Shown: one piece after another, positions 12,082 through 24,304 of the stretch | Layout of the letters: every line of letters begins with the position of its first letter | Numbering within the stretch: the first letter of the stretch is position 1 | From: Cyanoderma ruficeps | Lineage: Eukaryota; Chordata; Aves; Passeriformes; Timaliidae | NCBI GenBank assembly: GCA_008694505.1 | Contig: VZDJ01007753.1 | Location: forward strand, 22,657,800-22,721,799 | Direction: 5' to 3' | DNA: 64,000 nt | Made by a program: the position numbers and the translations under genes | Notes under the pieces: generated by a model | What the model was told of the DNA's origin: nothing | The model's input: only the letters and a program-made list of their open reading frames with translations | Databases searched by the model: none

Positions 12082-13966
12082 GCAAATCATTCACTTAAAG
12101 AGCATGTAAAACCCCCCAGTATTCTCCAGAGCCGCAAGAAAGTGGGATTAAAGACCCATGGGAACTGTTCTAACATCTTATAAAAAGAAGAAAAGTCACA
12201 GGAGTATTCAAAGGTAAAGGTCTTAAACATTACAAGGAACAGTAGGGAAATTAAAAATATCTCCATCAGAAAGCTGAATCCAAAATGTAGAGGTTGTACA
12301 GGTGCCACACACATAAAGAAATGAAATAACAGAAGATAATTAAATACAAATCTAAGGGGGACAGTGAGGGCAGAAAAGGAGAAAAAATGCCATCACGTAA
12401 AGGCACTGAAAAACTCATCATTAGACCTGACATTGAATTTAAGGCTAAATCATACCATGACAGCACAGCCTACAGCAAGGGCATACTTAAAGAATCATAA
12501 TTTTATCATAAAGTACCTAGATGCACAGGTTCAAACAGAGAGAATTAGATTAAAGGTAACTTTCTATAAGTAATAAAAATTTCCTCAATTTGGAAATGTT
12601 TTTAAAATATTTTATAAAATTAAATGTTAGGTTAGAGTACAGTTATAGTGATGTAATATAGTAAATGTTAGGAGTACAGTTATAGACTTGTATGCTTATC
12701 TGAGACACAGTTTCAGCAGTAATTTTTGAGGGGAGAGGAAAGGATACTTCTGGTTTTTAGAACATGTCCTATCAAGATATTTATTTTAAAAAAAAGTTTG
12801 ATCAATTTTATTCAGTAATCATTGAAAAATGTTCCTGTGGTATAACCTTGGCCACCCAACCTTAATGGTGTTGTTTGTACTAGTGGGAGTGACAAAGCTG
12901 AACATACACCAGGCAGTTGAAACTGCAGTTTTCACTATAGACAAAGTACCATTACCTGCAAACGGGGCATAACAAAGTGCCCTCCTTCATCTGTAATACT
13001 GATTTCAGCTGATTAACTAATTTTTAAGTCTAGAATTAGAGCCTATGCCCTTGTTTTGGTCCTTTATCTCATTGTACATTGAGGTACGTACTTAGAAATA
13101 TGTCTAGCACTTTTCAAGCACTCTAAGTTTACACTAACAATATGCCCACAGAAGAACAAACATGAAGGCCAGTGAAAGCAGTAAATCAGTACTAACTTGT
13201 CACACCAAAATATAATTTTGCATTAATTAAGAATATGTTGGGGACCAGATAAACTCGAAGGTGAACCTTACCGGTATATACTTAGTTTTAACATATTCAG
13301 CATTTATGGTGATTCATGTAGAATTGTCTAACTCTCGCATCCTAACCTGTGTTTCCAAGTGAGAAGTGAGATTGATTGGACAAAAAGATTCTGGAGTCTT
13401 AGTAGGAAGCAGAGGAATTAAAAACTATGCACTTGGAGAACAATAAGCCCATAAAAAGCAAATATTTAATGTCAGGAAGTCCAATATTTGGCAATACATA
13501 GTCTTTATTGTCCAACAGTTCTCTTCAGCAGAATTAAAAATAAATTGGAGTAAGTATTTGATCAGTAAATAGAAAATATTAATATTTTTCTTCATTGAGC
13601 AGTTATGATTTATGCTTTATCTTGTGATTTTTTTTATTTTCTGATTATTCCTGTTATTCTGAGTTTCTCTTCCTAATTAAGTGAATTGGGAGAATAGTTT
13701 TGGAAATGAAATTTCTCTTTTGCATGGACTGATGACCATAGCAAAATAGATTGCTTAATAATGCCCAAGTGCTTTTGGTTGTTTTGCCTTTGCTTGTTTT
13801 GGTTTGGGATTTTTTTTTTTTTTAATATCGTTACATTGTTTTTAGGAAAGACAAATGGGGCATATTCTGTGACTGGTCAAACAATTGTTCACTTCCAACT
13901 AATAATAATAATCTGAAATCCATCTGATAATGCCAGTTGTGCTGTGCTGTGCTTTTATGTTGTGAA

Positions 13967-14003
13967 GTGTTTTCCAACAGAAAACACAGTTTAACTGTGT
14001 TTT
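13967..14003. repeat. Perfect 11-bp inverted repeat with a third arm
   Basis: AAAACACAGTT (13981-13991) and AACTGTGTTTT (13993-14003) are exact reverse complements around a single T. A further GTGTTTT at 13967-13973 can pair with the same AAAACAC, so two mutually exclusive hairpins are possible. Confidence 0.75.
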
Positions 14004-14167
14004 AAGTATTTCATTAAAGGAACAAAAAATACTCAGTCTTAACAGCTTTTTACATATAATTCATAAACCAAAAGCTATTTTAATGCTCCAAACTACCAGT
14101 CTGACAATATTTTTCATAAATAGCTATCTTTAAAACTATTTGAATCTTAGATAAATGCAATAAATTT

Positions 14168-14188
14168 TAATAATAATAATAATAATAA
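14168..14188 (+). repeat. (TAA)7 microsatellite
   Basis: Seven uninterrupted TAA units. Confidence 0.9.
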
Positions 14189-17100
14189 AACTCACAGAAA
14201 ATGGCTTAAAATATATAGACAAATTAAATATCTTTTGAATACCTATTTTACTCATTGGTCCCAGGCAAAAAATGGAACGATTAACAAGAACACATTACTA
14301 TGCTTGGCGATATTTCATATGGTATTTGACAATCCATAGGGGCTACTTCTCCTTCTCCATAAATAAGATATATAATTTAATGGGTCTCTTTTATCTTACA
14401 CATCATAGCAAATCTACAAGAACATCACTTAACCTCCTCTAGCCATCTTTCACCTGCCATATTCTCACAGACATGAATAAACCAAAATTATAATACTTTA
14501 GATTTTTGTATTATGAATATGTATTTTCACATGTTAAACATTGTCCTATCCACAGCAGATTTCAGACTGTCAAATACATTAAAACTACTGATTTGAAGAA
14601 TGTATAAGACTTCCAAACATCTTGGGGATATGTAAAACATTATGAAATCAAGTGACTGTGAGCTATGACCCACATACTTGAGCTGTAAATTTCCAAAGTC
14701 AAATATGTACTGGAAATGTTATGCTAATAGTTTCTTGTTCCTTCTCATGTAACAGCCTCAGCAGATCAACATGACAGGTGTCACATGCCATGTATTCTGA
14801 GCCACAGCATTGCCGACAGCAAGAAAACGACACCCGGGCAATTGATCACCTATTTCTTATTGACGACTATACAAAAACACAACCGTACCACATCTTTAAT
14901 TCTTCTCAAACTTTCATATCAGTTAGTCTCAGAACTAATGTAAGCCCTTCCCTCTTTCTTAGGAATTTGGAAAACATAAGGAAAGCTCCTAAGTGGGTGC
15001 AGTTTGGCATGGGTTTTATAAATGACATTTTTACAAATGGCATCCATGTCAAGTTATATTACTTGAGAACCTGGTTCTCATTTTAAAAAAATGCAGAATG
15101 CTTAGATAGATTACAGCCATTTGCTTAGCTGATATTTTTTCTGACACTGTATGATTATTTGTGACTTCTTGAAAGAATCAATCCTCTTTGTTATACTAGG
15201 CAAGAAAATGACGAATGCTTTAAAAACATGAACTTACATAAAGCCATGAAAAGTGGGGAAAAACTTAATAGTTGTATTCTGCTTTCAAGGCTATTGTAAA
15301 GCAAGGCTTTACTTGAAATCTTACCAAAAAGACTTTTCCCTATGATTTCTTTGCTGCACAACCTTCAGACACACACCTGAGATTATGGATGGTTGCTCAG
15401 ACAAGCCTCAAAAATCTAAATCCTGTAATTTTACTTACTTGGTAAAGTACTTATTTTATGATTTATTGCTATTCACTTTCAAAAAGTGCAGCATTTTATG
15501 TGTGATTTCTATTGTGATAATGATGAGAATCACCAGCCAAGATGCTATGTGAATGCAGAACAAGGAAGTTGGTCTCAAGCAATATACATCTGTACAAAAT
15601 AATTTCTCTTCCCATTGCAGCTGTTCGGTATCATACAGATGCCAATTCTAAGACACGGAGAATTGTGATGATCACGTTTTGCAGGTGCTCAAAATGGACA
15701 CAGCTGCTTTTAAAAGACATGGATGTTTTCAAATTATCTGTGTTTCCTAGTATGTTTTATAACTCTCCGGTCTCCCACATCTGTGCTATCCACTTAAATT
15801 GCAAACAATTTGGTGCTGTTGTGAAAGAGCACTGCTTATTTGCCCAGCACTGTGGGTTCTTGGATTGTCCCTTAGCACTTCTGTAGTAACCAATCAAACA
15901 GAAATTTTGGCGTAATGGTGTTATAACAGAGAGAGATTTGTCAAGATATCATAGCTTCAATGAGCCCTATAACATCAGTGTGTTGCAGGAACACCAAAAG
16001 GGCAGAAAATTCTCTCCCCAGATTCCCTTCCCATAGCAGAACTAGCTAAGCCTGTGTCCTCAGACATGTGTTCCTAGTGTGCTCATGAAAATTTAATGCA
16101 TAGAGAAGTTGCTATCTTTCCCAGCGATAATTTCTACTTTAGGAATATTGCTCATAATACCCAATATAACTCTCCTTTGCTGCGATTTTAATGAATTGCT
16201 TTCCTCCAATCGACAACAGAGAGTAAATTCTTCCTTTTTCTTTTCTGTTTGGTCTGCAGAACATGCTTTCTAAATCTTGGAGTGTTCTTTCTCTTCTCTA
16301 GACTGTCCCAGGATTAATCCCTTTCTTGACTGTGGTACCAAACTCACATAGTACCAATTTGAATAAAAGGATTTTATACGTGTCCAGCTTGTGCTTTCTA
16401 TGGCATTCCCTTTTTCAGTAGTGTCATGCTGTTCATAATACTAGTTTATCATAACTATAAACACTGAATTTATTCCTGAAAAGCATTCTTATAACATAGC
16501 TATTTATTCTCTACTCTATTTATGAGTGAGTATTCCAGCATAACTCCTCATGCTTCTGATGACATTCACTTTAGAATTTCTAAAAAGAACACCTCTTTGC
16601 CAAGAACATTTGATTTATAATCCTGTTTTGCTGTTTACTTCTGGTTACTTAAGCAGCACACTCTTTCCATCAGACAAACCATTAGCCTAAGCCTCAGTGC
16701 TATCTCAGAGCTCAGGTATCATCTCTATTTTTCTTGGAAAGAAATTTAATCTGTATTCCTTTGTAATATTAGACACAAGGTGATGAGGTAAGTCAGGGTG
16801 TTTGTGTTATGAAGATGTAAGTGGGGTACAGTAGAATTAGTCAAGTTCATGGAATTAAGTCCATAAAGCCAGTTTTAGTCTTTGACTCTAGAGATTTTTA
16901 GGTAGCTGTAATCCATAAATAAATACTGTATTATATGTGGTCTGCCATAATACTTCCATATTACTGTGCTGGCTTGGCTCCTGTGCCAGTGACAGTTATA
17001 GAAAGAGGGTCAGACAAACTTTTAATGTGACCCAATTTTATAATTTTAACTAGGATTTCCTATCCAAATCAAACCCTACTGATATGACATATAAATCAAA

Positions 17101-17194
17101 CTTGTAGGTCCTAGTGAAAATGAAGACTGTATGTGAAGCAGAATCAGAAAAAGTCTCAGAGGATGAGACCCAAGACTATGTCAACTATTTCTTA

Positions 17195-17265
17195 AAATAT
17201 AAAAATAATAATGTTAATGATGCTAATGACAGCTAATGACATATGCAAATCAGTAGCAATTAAAC
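17195..17265. promoter_or_regulatory. Possible POU/homeodomain motif cluster
   Basis: Contains TTAATGA, two tandem copies of GCTAATGACA (17222-17231 and 17232-17241), a perfect octamer ATGCAAAT (17243-17250) and CAATTAAA shortly after. The octamer is the consensus for POU-domain factors, and TAAT cores are homeodomain targets. In AT-rich DNA TAAT words are common, so function is only inferred from the tight grouping next to the octamer. Confidence 0.25.
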
Positions 17266-17951
17266 TATACAAAGATGTGAAAAATATATATTCAGAAATA
17301 TAATTTATTTCACTGAGATGAGAACCTGAACTATGGAAAGCATTTATGATATAAAATAAAAAGCTTAATTCTGTTAACATTACCATTATTGCTTCTCTCA
17401 TTTCTGATTACAAACTACAGTTTTCATCTTGATTTCACTGTGTTCTCTTTAAGTTTTCTTTAGTAATATTCCAGATCTAGCTTTTAATGTTATACTGCAA
17501 GTTCTGAGAAAAAAATTGTGACATTTGATTCACTTGGAACAGAGCAGCCCTACAAAGACAAGAATTGACAGAAATCCCAAATGAGCTACTGCGTCATGTT
17601 GCAAGCCTAACCAGAGAAACCTATGCTCAAATTAAGTTTCTCTTAGCACTAATCAGAGGGTGACTACATCCTAGTCAGTGGAATCAAGAGATGGTGACTT
17701 TTCAGATGCATACAACTGAGTTCATCCTACACTTGAACAAAAACTCTATTTTAAGAACTCAAAGACTTAATGAATATAATATTGTATGACTTATAATAGT
17801 TATTAAAATATTTAAGAGATCCTGCAAAAAAAGTTTTAATGTCAAAGCAAAGGAAAACACACGTGAATTCCAAAACGTTTGCTGTGGTCACAGGACCAAA
17901 ACTAAACGCTGGAAAGCTGCTGTGATAATTGCATGCCCATTTCTTAGAAAC

Positions 17952-18548
17952 TTAATAGGAGAGACATTGGCAGGATTTAAATTTTGTAGCGGAAATGGAA
18001 GATCCTGAAACTGTTATATATTGAGGAAACTTCCAGTGAGTGGCTTCCAGCAAAATCAAAGACAACGTCTGAGGCCCAATGTCATTAGTAGACTGACACA
18101 AAAGAGACTGGTCCTGGCAGAGCACTGCTCTCACTTGAGCAGGCCCACACTGAGACTGAAAAACAAATAACCTTGTCAACACACAAAAACATAGTGGCAG
18201 ATTTACCCAGGAGCTGGCTGTGCTCTGAGTCGTGCTGTGGAAGGAAATATGCTGTTGCCTAAAATTTGCTCTCTGTTTCTGGAGAATGTTTCTCCTTGCA
18301 ATGTGGCTATATTTTAATGCATTCAGTCCTGACTTGCTGCTTTCCCCTTTACACAGGGTTTGATGGCAATTCTGAATTTTCATGGCCTTTGATAGATTCA
18401 CTGCAGGTGAAACCCCTTGTGGCCAAAAGGTCTCCTTCCCAACTTCTTGACTCCTTGTTCTCACATCAGGGTGATTTATAGAACAAGCAGCATGTACTGC
18501 TTGTATTGTCCTGCTGCCTGCAGTGGGGTTTTTGAACAATATGCTCAA
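17952..18548 (-). other. Longest open frame (198 codons), coding status doubtful
   Basis: An uninterrupted minus-strand frame runs from an ATG at 18548 to a stop at 17952. I recognise no domain, signal peptide, membrane segment or family in it. Its residue mix is rich in Ser, Gln, Thr, His and Cys, as expected from non-coding sequence translated by chance. No TATA box, CpG-rich promoter or poly(A) signal is placed to serve it. Its length is above what I would expect by chance at this base composition (rough estimate well under one such frame per window), though the local sequence is more GC-rich, which lowers stop density. It could be chance, a degraded repeat or part of an unannotated transcript. 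I do not call it a gene. Confidence 0.2.
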
Positions 18549-18912
18549 GTATTTTATTCAGTGTTCTCACAAGCAAACAACCTTACGTCTCAGAGTATTA
18601 TGAAGCCTTTGGAACCATAATGAGCATGATAGAACTGGCACTGCAGACTCACAAGTCTTTTAGGTACCTCTACTTCAAAACTTGTCATATGGAAGAGCAA
18701 CACATATTTTCTGGCTTTTTTTTTTCTAACACAGTAGACAACCGTTTTATTTTTCCTTCAGTTTACCAAGGTTTGCCATTTGATGCAGGAGTAAATTCAA
18801 GTTAAAAATAAGCTTGAAGATTTATGGCATTTTCCTCTAAATTCAGAGGTCTAGAGATGGTTTCACACTGATTTTTCTGCCCCAGATTATTAAGGGGTTT
18901 TTACATTTATAA

Positions 18913-19001
18913 AACACATACACACACACATATATATACATTCATATATACACATGCATGTGTATATATATATATACATGCATATATATATATATATATA
19001 C
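18913..19001. repeat. Compound (CA)n/(TA)n microsatellite with 26-bp palindrome
   Basis: CA repeats grade into TA repeats. Positions 18944-18969 form a perfect palindrome centred on ACATGCATGT, with 13-bp arms. A second block of TA repeats extends to 19001. Alternating purine-pyrimidine sequence of this kind is prone to slippage and cruciform formation. Confidence 0.9.
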
Positions 19002-19009
19002 TTCATAAA

Positions 19010-22000
19010 ATATCCAGCCGAAACAAAAACATGAATAAATCATTCATCGAAGCTTAAAGCTTATATATAGATATATAATCAAAAGGCACCAAAATATATT
19101 CACCGAGGAACAATAAACTGTAATAGGAAAAGATTTGTAAAATATTTAATGGGCATAATGAGCCATAGACTATCACTTCTCTAAGTGTAGCACATATAAC
19201 TTTCCAGGATGTCTTCAGTATGAGCTGGAAGATTAATGGATAATTGGAAAGCCATGATACTACTCTAAGGTGGAGGATAGGATGATGTTCACTCAGACAG
19301 AAGAAGCCATATCTCTGATAGCATAGCAGTTATCAGAGCAGGAGAAAAATGCTCAGATGAACAAAAGACGACTGGACAGAAAAGTATAAATCTGTATTTA
19401 TAGTCCACTACAGTTAGCTTTGAATCTGGTTAAGTTAACAAACAAACAAAAAAAAGAGAGAGAGATAGAGAGAGAGAAATACAGGCACAAAGCTATAAAA
19501 AAATTTATTCAGTTCCTAGCTGTCTAACTGAGTAGGATTTCATCAAACTTCCCACCTCCATATTAAAAAATAAGTTCATCTTCCTTATGGTTTGAAAATA
19601 ATAGATATGAGCTTGCAAGCAGCCTGAAACAATGACTAACAGTGATTTGTGTTGCCCCAAACATTTCACTTGATTTTGCATCTGACATAAAAAAGGACAT
19701 TGGAAAAACACTTTGGAAAAGCACTTTGTACATGACACAAGGAGAAACCCATAATGTGTCAGTCTTCAGGTGTATGCTCTTTTGCTGTGTTTCCTGTTCT
19801 ACACATATGACAGAGGACTTTACTTTTCACCTCTTTCCATGCTAGGGTGGAATAAGGAGCAGAGGCTAGACATATACCACCCATCACATCTCTTCACAAG
19901 GGCAGAGGTAAGCTTGTACCGAACGGAAAATAAGGCTGGGGCCAAGTATTAGCATGGGGTTGTCATAGACATAATTGCAAGGAATTAACTGTAGAAAAAA
20001 AATTATTTTTGTCTCTGTTTAATAGAATATTGACAGATGCACCATGAATCATATTGCAGTAGTTAAATATGAGTTTTTCTGTCTCTATGCTTAGAAAACT
20101 GTTTTTCACTGCAATCTAGGTTTGTATATAAGGCCTGCTGACATGCAGTCAGCTATCAAGGTCCACGCAACAAGTCATAACCTAAAAGTCAAAAGGGAAA
20201 TAGACATGCAACAAAAAATACCAAAATGTTTTTACACAGCATATAAACCTGAAACCACTTAGAAAAGCAAAAATCCACCGATTTGTGCAAATAAATGGAA
20301 ATGCCCTTATGTGAACAGATACACTATCATTAATTGCTCATTCTTTTGGACAAAACTATGCCATAACTGTAAATGCATATTTTTATATATGCAATACATC
20401 ATGCAGAGAAATTTATGAAATGTTGTCTGCCCTTTGAAAAACTGAGCTGGAATATCTACTCAGTCTGGTTTTCTCCTTTCATGCTTTGTGTTCTTTATTT
20501 TTATTTGTTCCCCTGTATGCACTGTCAATAAAAACCTCAACATTTCTAGCTTCAATTTTTGTAGCATCTATAAAGGGATACCATTTGCTATGCGGTTCAT
20601 TAAAAAACCCCACAGAATGGTTTATACTACATTTTAACCTAAATTCCTAATGTAATATCCACATCCCACAATTTCAGTTTCTCTTCATTAGGAAAGAAAT
20701 TAGAATATATAAAAAAATTCCCCATGATTTTGTTTTACGGAAGGCCTGGAATTGCAGCAGGTATGAGACTTGCACATGCTGCATCAAAGTACAATAACTG
20801 AAAGAGCAATACCCATCTTGAACATTGCCACATTGACTCACAGAATTGTGCCCTTGAGAAAAAGACTGTGAGAAAAATGGAGAGCCATACAGTGACAAAA
20901 ATGAAATAGAACTGTCATCTGGCAGTTCTTCATAGTCCATCACGTAAACTATTACAGATATAAGAAGAGCCACAGAGTGCTTGGGCAAAGGTTGTTAAAC
21001 CACTACTCCAAGGTCAGGTCACTGCACATTGCTAAGATTGTTAGTAAAAGATAAACCAGTTTTCACTATGAAACTTGACATTGCCAGTTTTCAGCCTCAC
21101 CTATAATACTATATGCCTGCAGCTAGGGACGTGGCTGGATAAACTAATAATACAAGAGTTTACAAGAATAGTTCTCATTGATGGTAAGAGCATTTAATAT
21201 TGAAGAATCATACTTTTCTTATCAAATAACATGAATCTGATTTGCATGTTAGTTTACCTACATTTTTATTCCATTAATATATTTTGTGCTAATTCTGTGC
21301 CTATCTTTAAAAAAAAGAGTCCCTTTCACAGTGAGATTATTTCTTTGGAAGGTACAAACTAAAAGGTCAGCCCCAGACGCAATTGACCCCCAATTACCAA
21401 AGTTTAGATCCAGATCAAGAGATTATCTTGTAAAATTAGTACCTTTTAAAATTTAGTGTATTTGAGTTCTTTTTACTTGTCGTCTTATTTTTGAAACATT
21501 TTGGGTAACCTTGATAATGAGTTACGCTTTTCTTTGTAAGGATAGGTATTGGAAGCTTATTTAAACAAAGATGAAAGTTGCTTTTCTCCTGTACTCCCCT
21601 GTCTCAAAGAGCTAGCCATTTCAGTTAGGATGAGCCAATAAGAGACACATGATTAAATCATGAGAGATAGCAACACAGACAATGTGCAGATGCCTCTGAT
21701 CTCAGTGAAGAAGGAGAGATCCTGGTCAGCCTTTTCCTGACACAAGTAAAATTCAACAAATACAAAACAGAGATGCAGAAACTCTTGCCTTTAAGCCATA
21801 CATGAATCAGAATGGCCAAATGCAGACAGGACCCTAATTTTCAGAAATCCAGTGCTCTTCTAGTTACAAATGAAGCTATTGATTTTCAGCAGCTATAAAA
21901 ATTCAGTCCCTTAGAATTTTACAGGGACATTGATAGATGCTAATGTAAAGTAAAGTACTTGGTCTATTGCCATAACAGAAAATGAAGTGCTGAAAAATGT

Positions 22001-24130
22001 CTGGTTACTAAATATCTTAGCATTCTCAAAATACTGGTTAATTTAACCACCATCCTATCTAAACACAAATCGCTTGTGGTTGCTTACCGGTTATTCATGG
22101 CTAATGCTTTGACACTCAGGCATAGTTTAAGAAACCAAAGAAGGATTATGGAGGATTCTGCTCATTTTTTATCATTAAATAGAATAGGGATAAAGCATCC
22201 TGCTAATTTGACTACAGAAATTAGTAGGTCCCTATGTAGTATACCCTCAGAGAACAAGCATGGGTTAAACAGACATGAAGAGATGTACACAGCAGAGGCT
22301 GCTTGCATGCATACAGCAAGTCTCTGCTCTCCAGTTCATTTGGGGATTTCTCTGTTGCTTTTGAGTTTGGGGCCTTTTTCCTCCAAGAGGATATAATAAA
22401 ATAATTGACCAAGAGTTCTGCCATACATAGTCTGTAATGTATATCAGAAAAAAATATTATCTAACCAAAGCAAGAAGCAAGGGATGCAAATATATGATCA
22501 GTCTGATCTGCCTCTCTAGTGCTCAAATACCATTGTGCTAACTAGCTATTATGTGATTGTAATTTAGCACATATACTTAGAACCAAAAGATAAATATCCC
22601 TGGATTGTTGTCTGTAAGGGAGACTTTCAACAGCTTAGCAATTTTCTTGTTACTATCCTATCTTTGAGTCTTCACCTAATCATTCATAGTGAGCTGGTCA
22701 CACCACCATTAGTGTTTCGACATTGTCTGAATTAAATCAGATAAGTGGTTTATCTAGATTCTAACTGTTGTCTTCTACAGAGTACATGAACCTTAATAAG
22801 GTTGCTAGCTATAATAATTCTTTTACCTCACCTGTTAAAGGATAAATTCTTAGAATTTGGTAGAGTTGAGGTCTATTTTACCCTTCCCCAAATACTTTAA
22901 TTTACAGCCACTCTCTATATCTGCATTGAGATGGTCTTTTTTTCAAAATTACACTTGTGCAGTTGTTCAGATCTACTTGAAGTTTCAAGTAAAATCACAT
23001 CCTGAATATTATAGCACAATAAAGCATGCATTTAAGTTGCATAAAACCTTGATTTTCATACTGTGAACTTTCAGAAATAATTAATATAAAATGTTTAACA
23101 TCAGAACATTTTAAATATTAACAGACTGAGTCTCTATGTCCTTACACTGTTTTTGTACCAGCATGATATCATGATGAAAAACAAAGAAAACAACTCAGCC
23201 TCTGAGAAAGCAATCTTCTCTTGATGCTTGACAACTCAGAGCTCCTCTGCTTCCACAGTGGGCATTAGCCCTGGCAGTTTGATATTCAGTGTGCTACATT
23301 GAACAAGTAAGCTTTTGAAAGAGATGTGCATAATGCAAAATGTATAAGCAGCCCAGAGCACAGAGCCTGGAATAAGTGTGAGCATCCTCAAAGAAAGAAG
23401 CTAAGAGTCCTATGGTGGGTCACCTTTCTGCTTTCTCTCTTTCCAAGGCCCAGCAACTATTGAGTTGTTCCAGACAACAGATCAGATTCATTATCAATGG
23501 GAAGTCTTCAGCTTGCACTAATCCATAAACTTGCAGTGGAACCAGCTATGAATGATAAATGAAAGGGTGGGTAAAAAATCTTTGTTACATTCCACTTAAA
23601 GTTCTATTAAACATTTAAGTAAACTTAATATTACCGCAATTAGAATTAGGTAAATTTCCTTTAGTGAGGACTTTAAGTCTCAGAAACAAAACCATTTGAC
23701 CCCGGTATTAAAAGAAAATACCATTTTGTCCTTATCTAGCTGATGATCAATGTCTTTGTTATACTATTTTAAAAAGCACGGAAAAGTAGTGAAAAAGACA
23801 CTGGACTGAGCATTCCAAGCTAATGGAATGTGTCTTTCCATCAGGTCTGAAAAAGACATGCTCACAGAGCATGGCAATTTCAGGAGCACCAGGGTCCCGG
23901 ACTTTCCCTGTAGGCCAAGAGACGACATGCTGAGGACTTTGGGTGACACCAGCTCTTCTCTGAGGGTCTTAAATTTTCTAGTGTTACATATAGGTAAAGC
24001 CTTATAAAACAAGGGCCTTGTTACCCTTGTAAAATCATGGCTCAGGCCTGTTTCTTCAGCTAAGCAGAAAAGTACTATGGGAAAGTGATCAGCTGAATTG
24101 GAGGTAGAAAAACAAGTTATATAACCATGA
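19010..24130. other. Non-coding AT-rich DNA
   Basis: Apart from the purine tract at 19447-19479 nothing specific is seen. Open frames of up to about 106 codons (for example 22076-22396 plus, 20674-20988 minus) show no recognisable domains. The segment 20270-20430 has AT-rich words such as GTGCAAATAAATGG and ATTAATTGCTC, of the sort found in conserved non-coding elements, but nothing decisive. Confidence 0.55.
19447..19479 (+). repeat. Polypurine tract with (GA)n
   Basis: A run of nine or ten A is followed by (AG)n interrupted once by ATAG. The tract is pure purine except for the one T. Confidence 0.85.
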
Positions 24131-24140
24131 CCTGTTCACA

Positions 24141-24304
24141 TTGTGGTGTGTGGTGGTTGGTTGTATTTCTCATACTTAAATGGAATGTAACTGATAATGG
24201 GCTAACTGCTTAAAAAGGTCTGTTTTTTTGTAATAAAGTGGCTCCCCTCTGCACCTGCCTGAGGACTCTGAGTCACTTTGCTTTTCACATTCCAGCACAT
24301 TACA
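24141..24304 (+). mobile_element. Possible solo LTR remnant
   Basis: The stretch begins TGTGGTGTGTGG, has a TATA-like TTAAAAAGG at about 24210-24218, an AATAAA at 24232-24237, then a pyrimidine-rich stretch (GGCTCCCCTCTGCACCTGCC) and ends near CATTCCAGCACA. TATA, poly(A) signal and a 60-70 nt tail in this order match the U3-R-U5 layout of avian retroviral LTRs. No internal gag, pol or env sequence follows. A 5-bp CACAT occurs at both edges but does not leave canonical TG...CA termini, so the boundaries are uncertain. It could be a chance arrangement. Confidence 0.35.

Larger units (their letters stand above)
12090..18900. other. Non-coding AT-rich DNA
   Basis: No supported gene. Contains the palindrome at 13981-14003, (TAA)7 at 14168-14188, a motif cluster at 17195-17265 and the window's longest open frame at 17952-18548 on the minus strand. 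An acceptor-like pyrimidine-AG ends at 15620 and is followed by a short open segment, but no convincing donor, start or partner exon is seen. Confidence 0.55.

Noticed and set aside
11819..12094. Minus-strand Arg/Lys/Glu-rich open frame
   Set aside because: It is the complement of the polypyrimidine tract and includes an unresolved base.
15603..15685. Possible small exon after CTCTTCCCATTGCAG
   Set aside because: The acceptor-like site is reasonable, but no convincing donor, partner exon or recognisable peptide is present; such patterns are frequent by chance.
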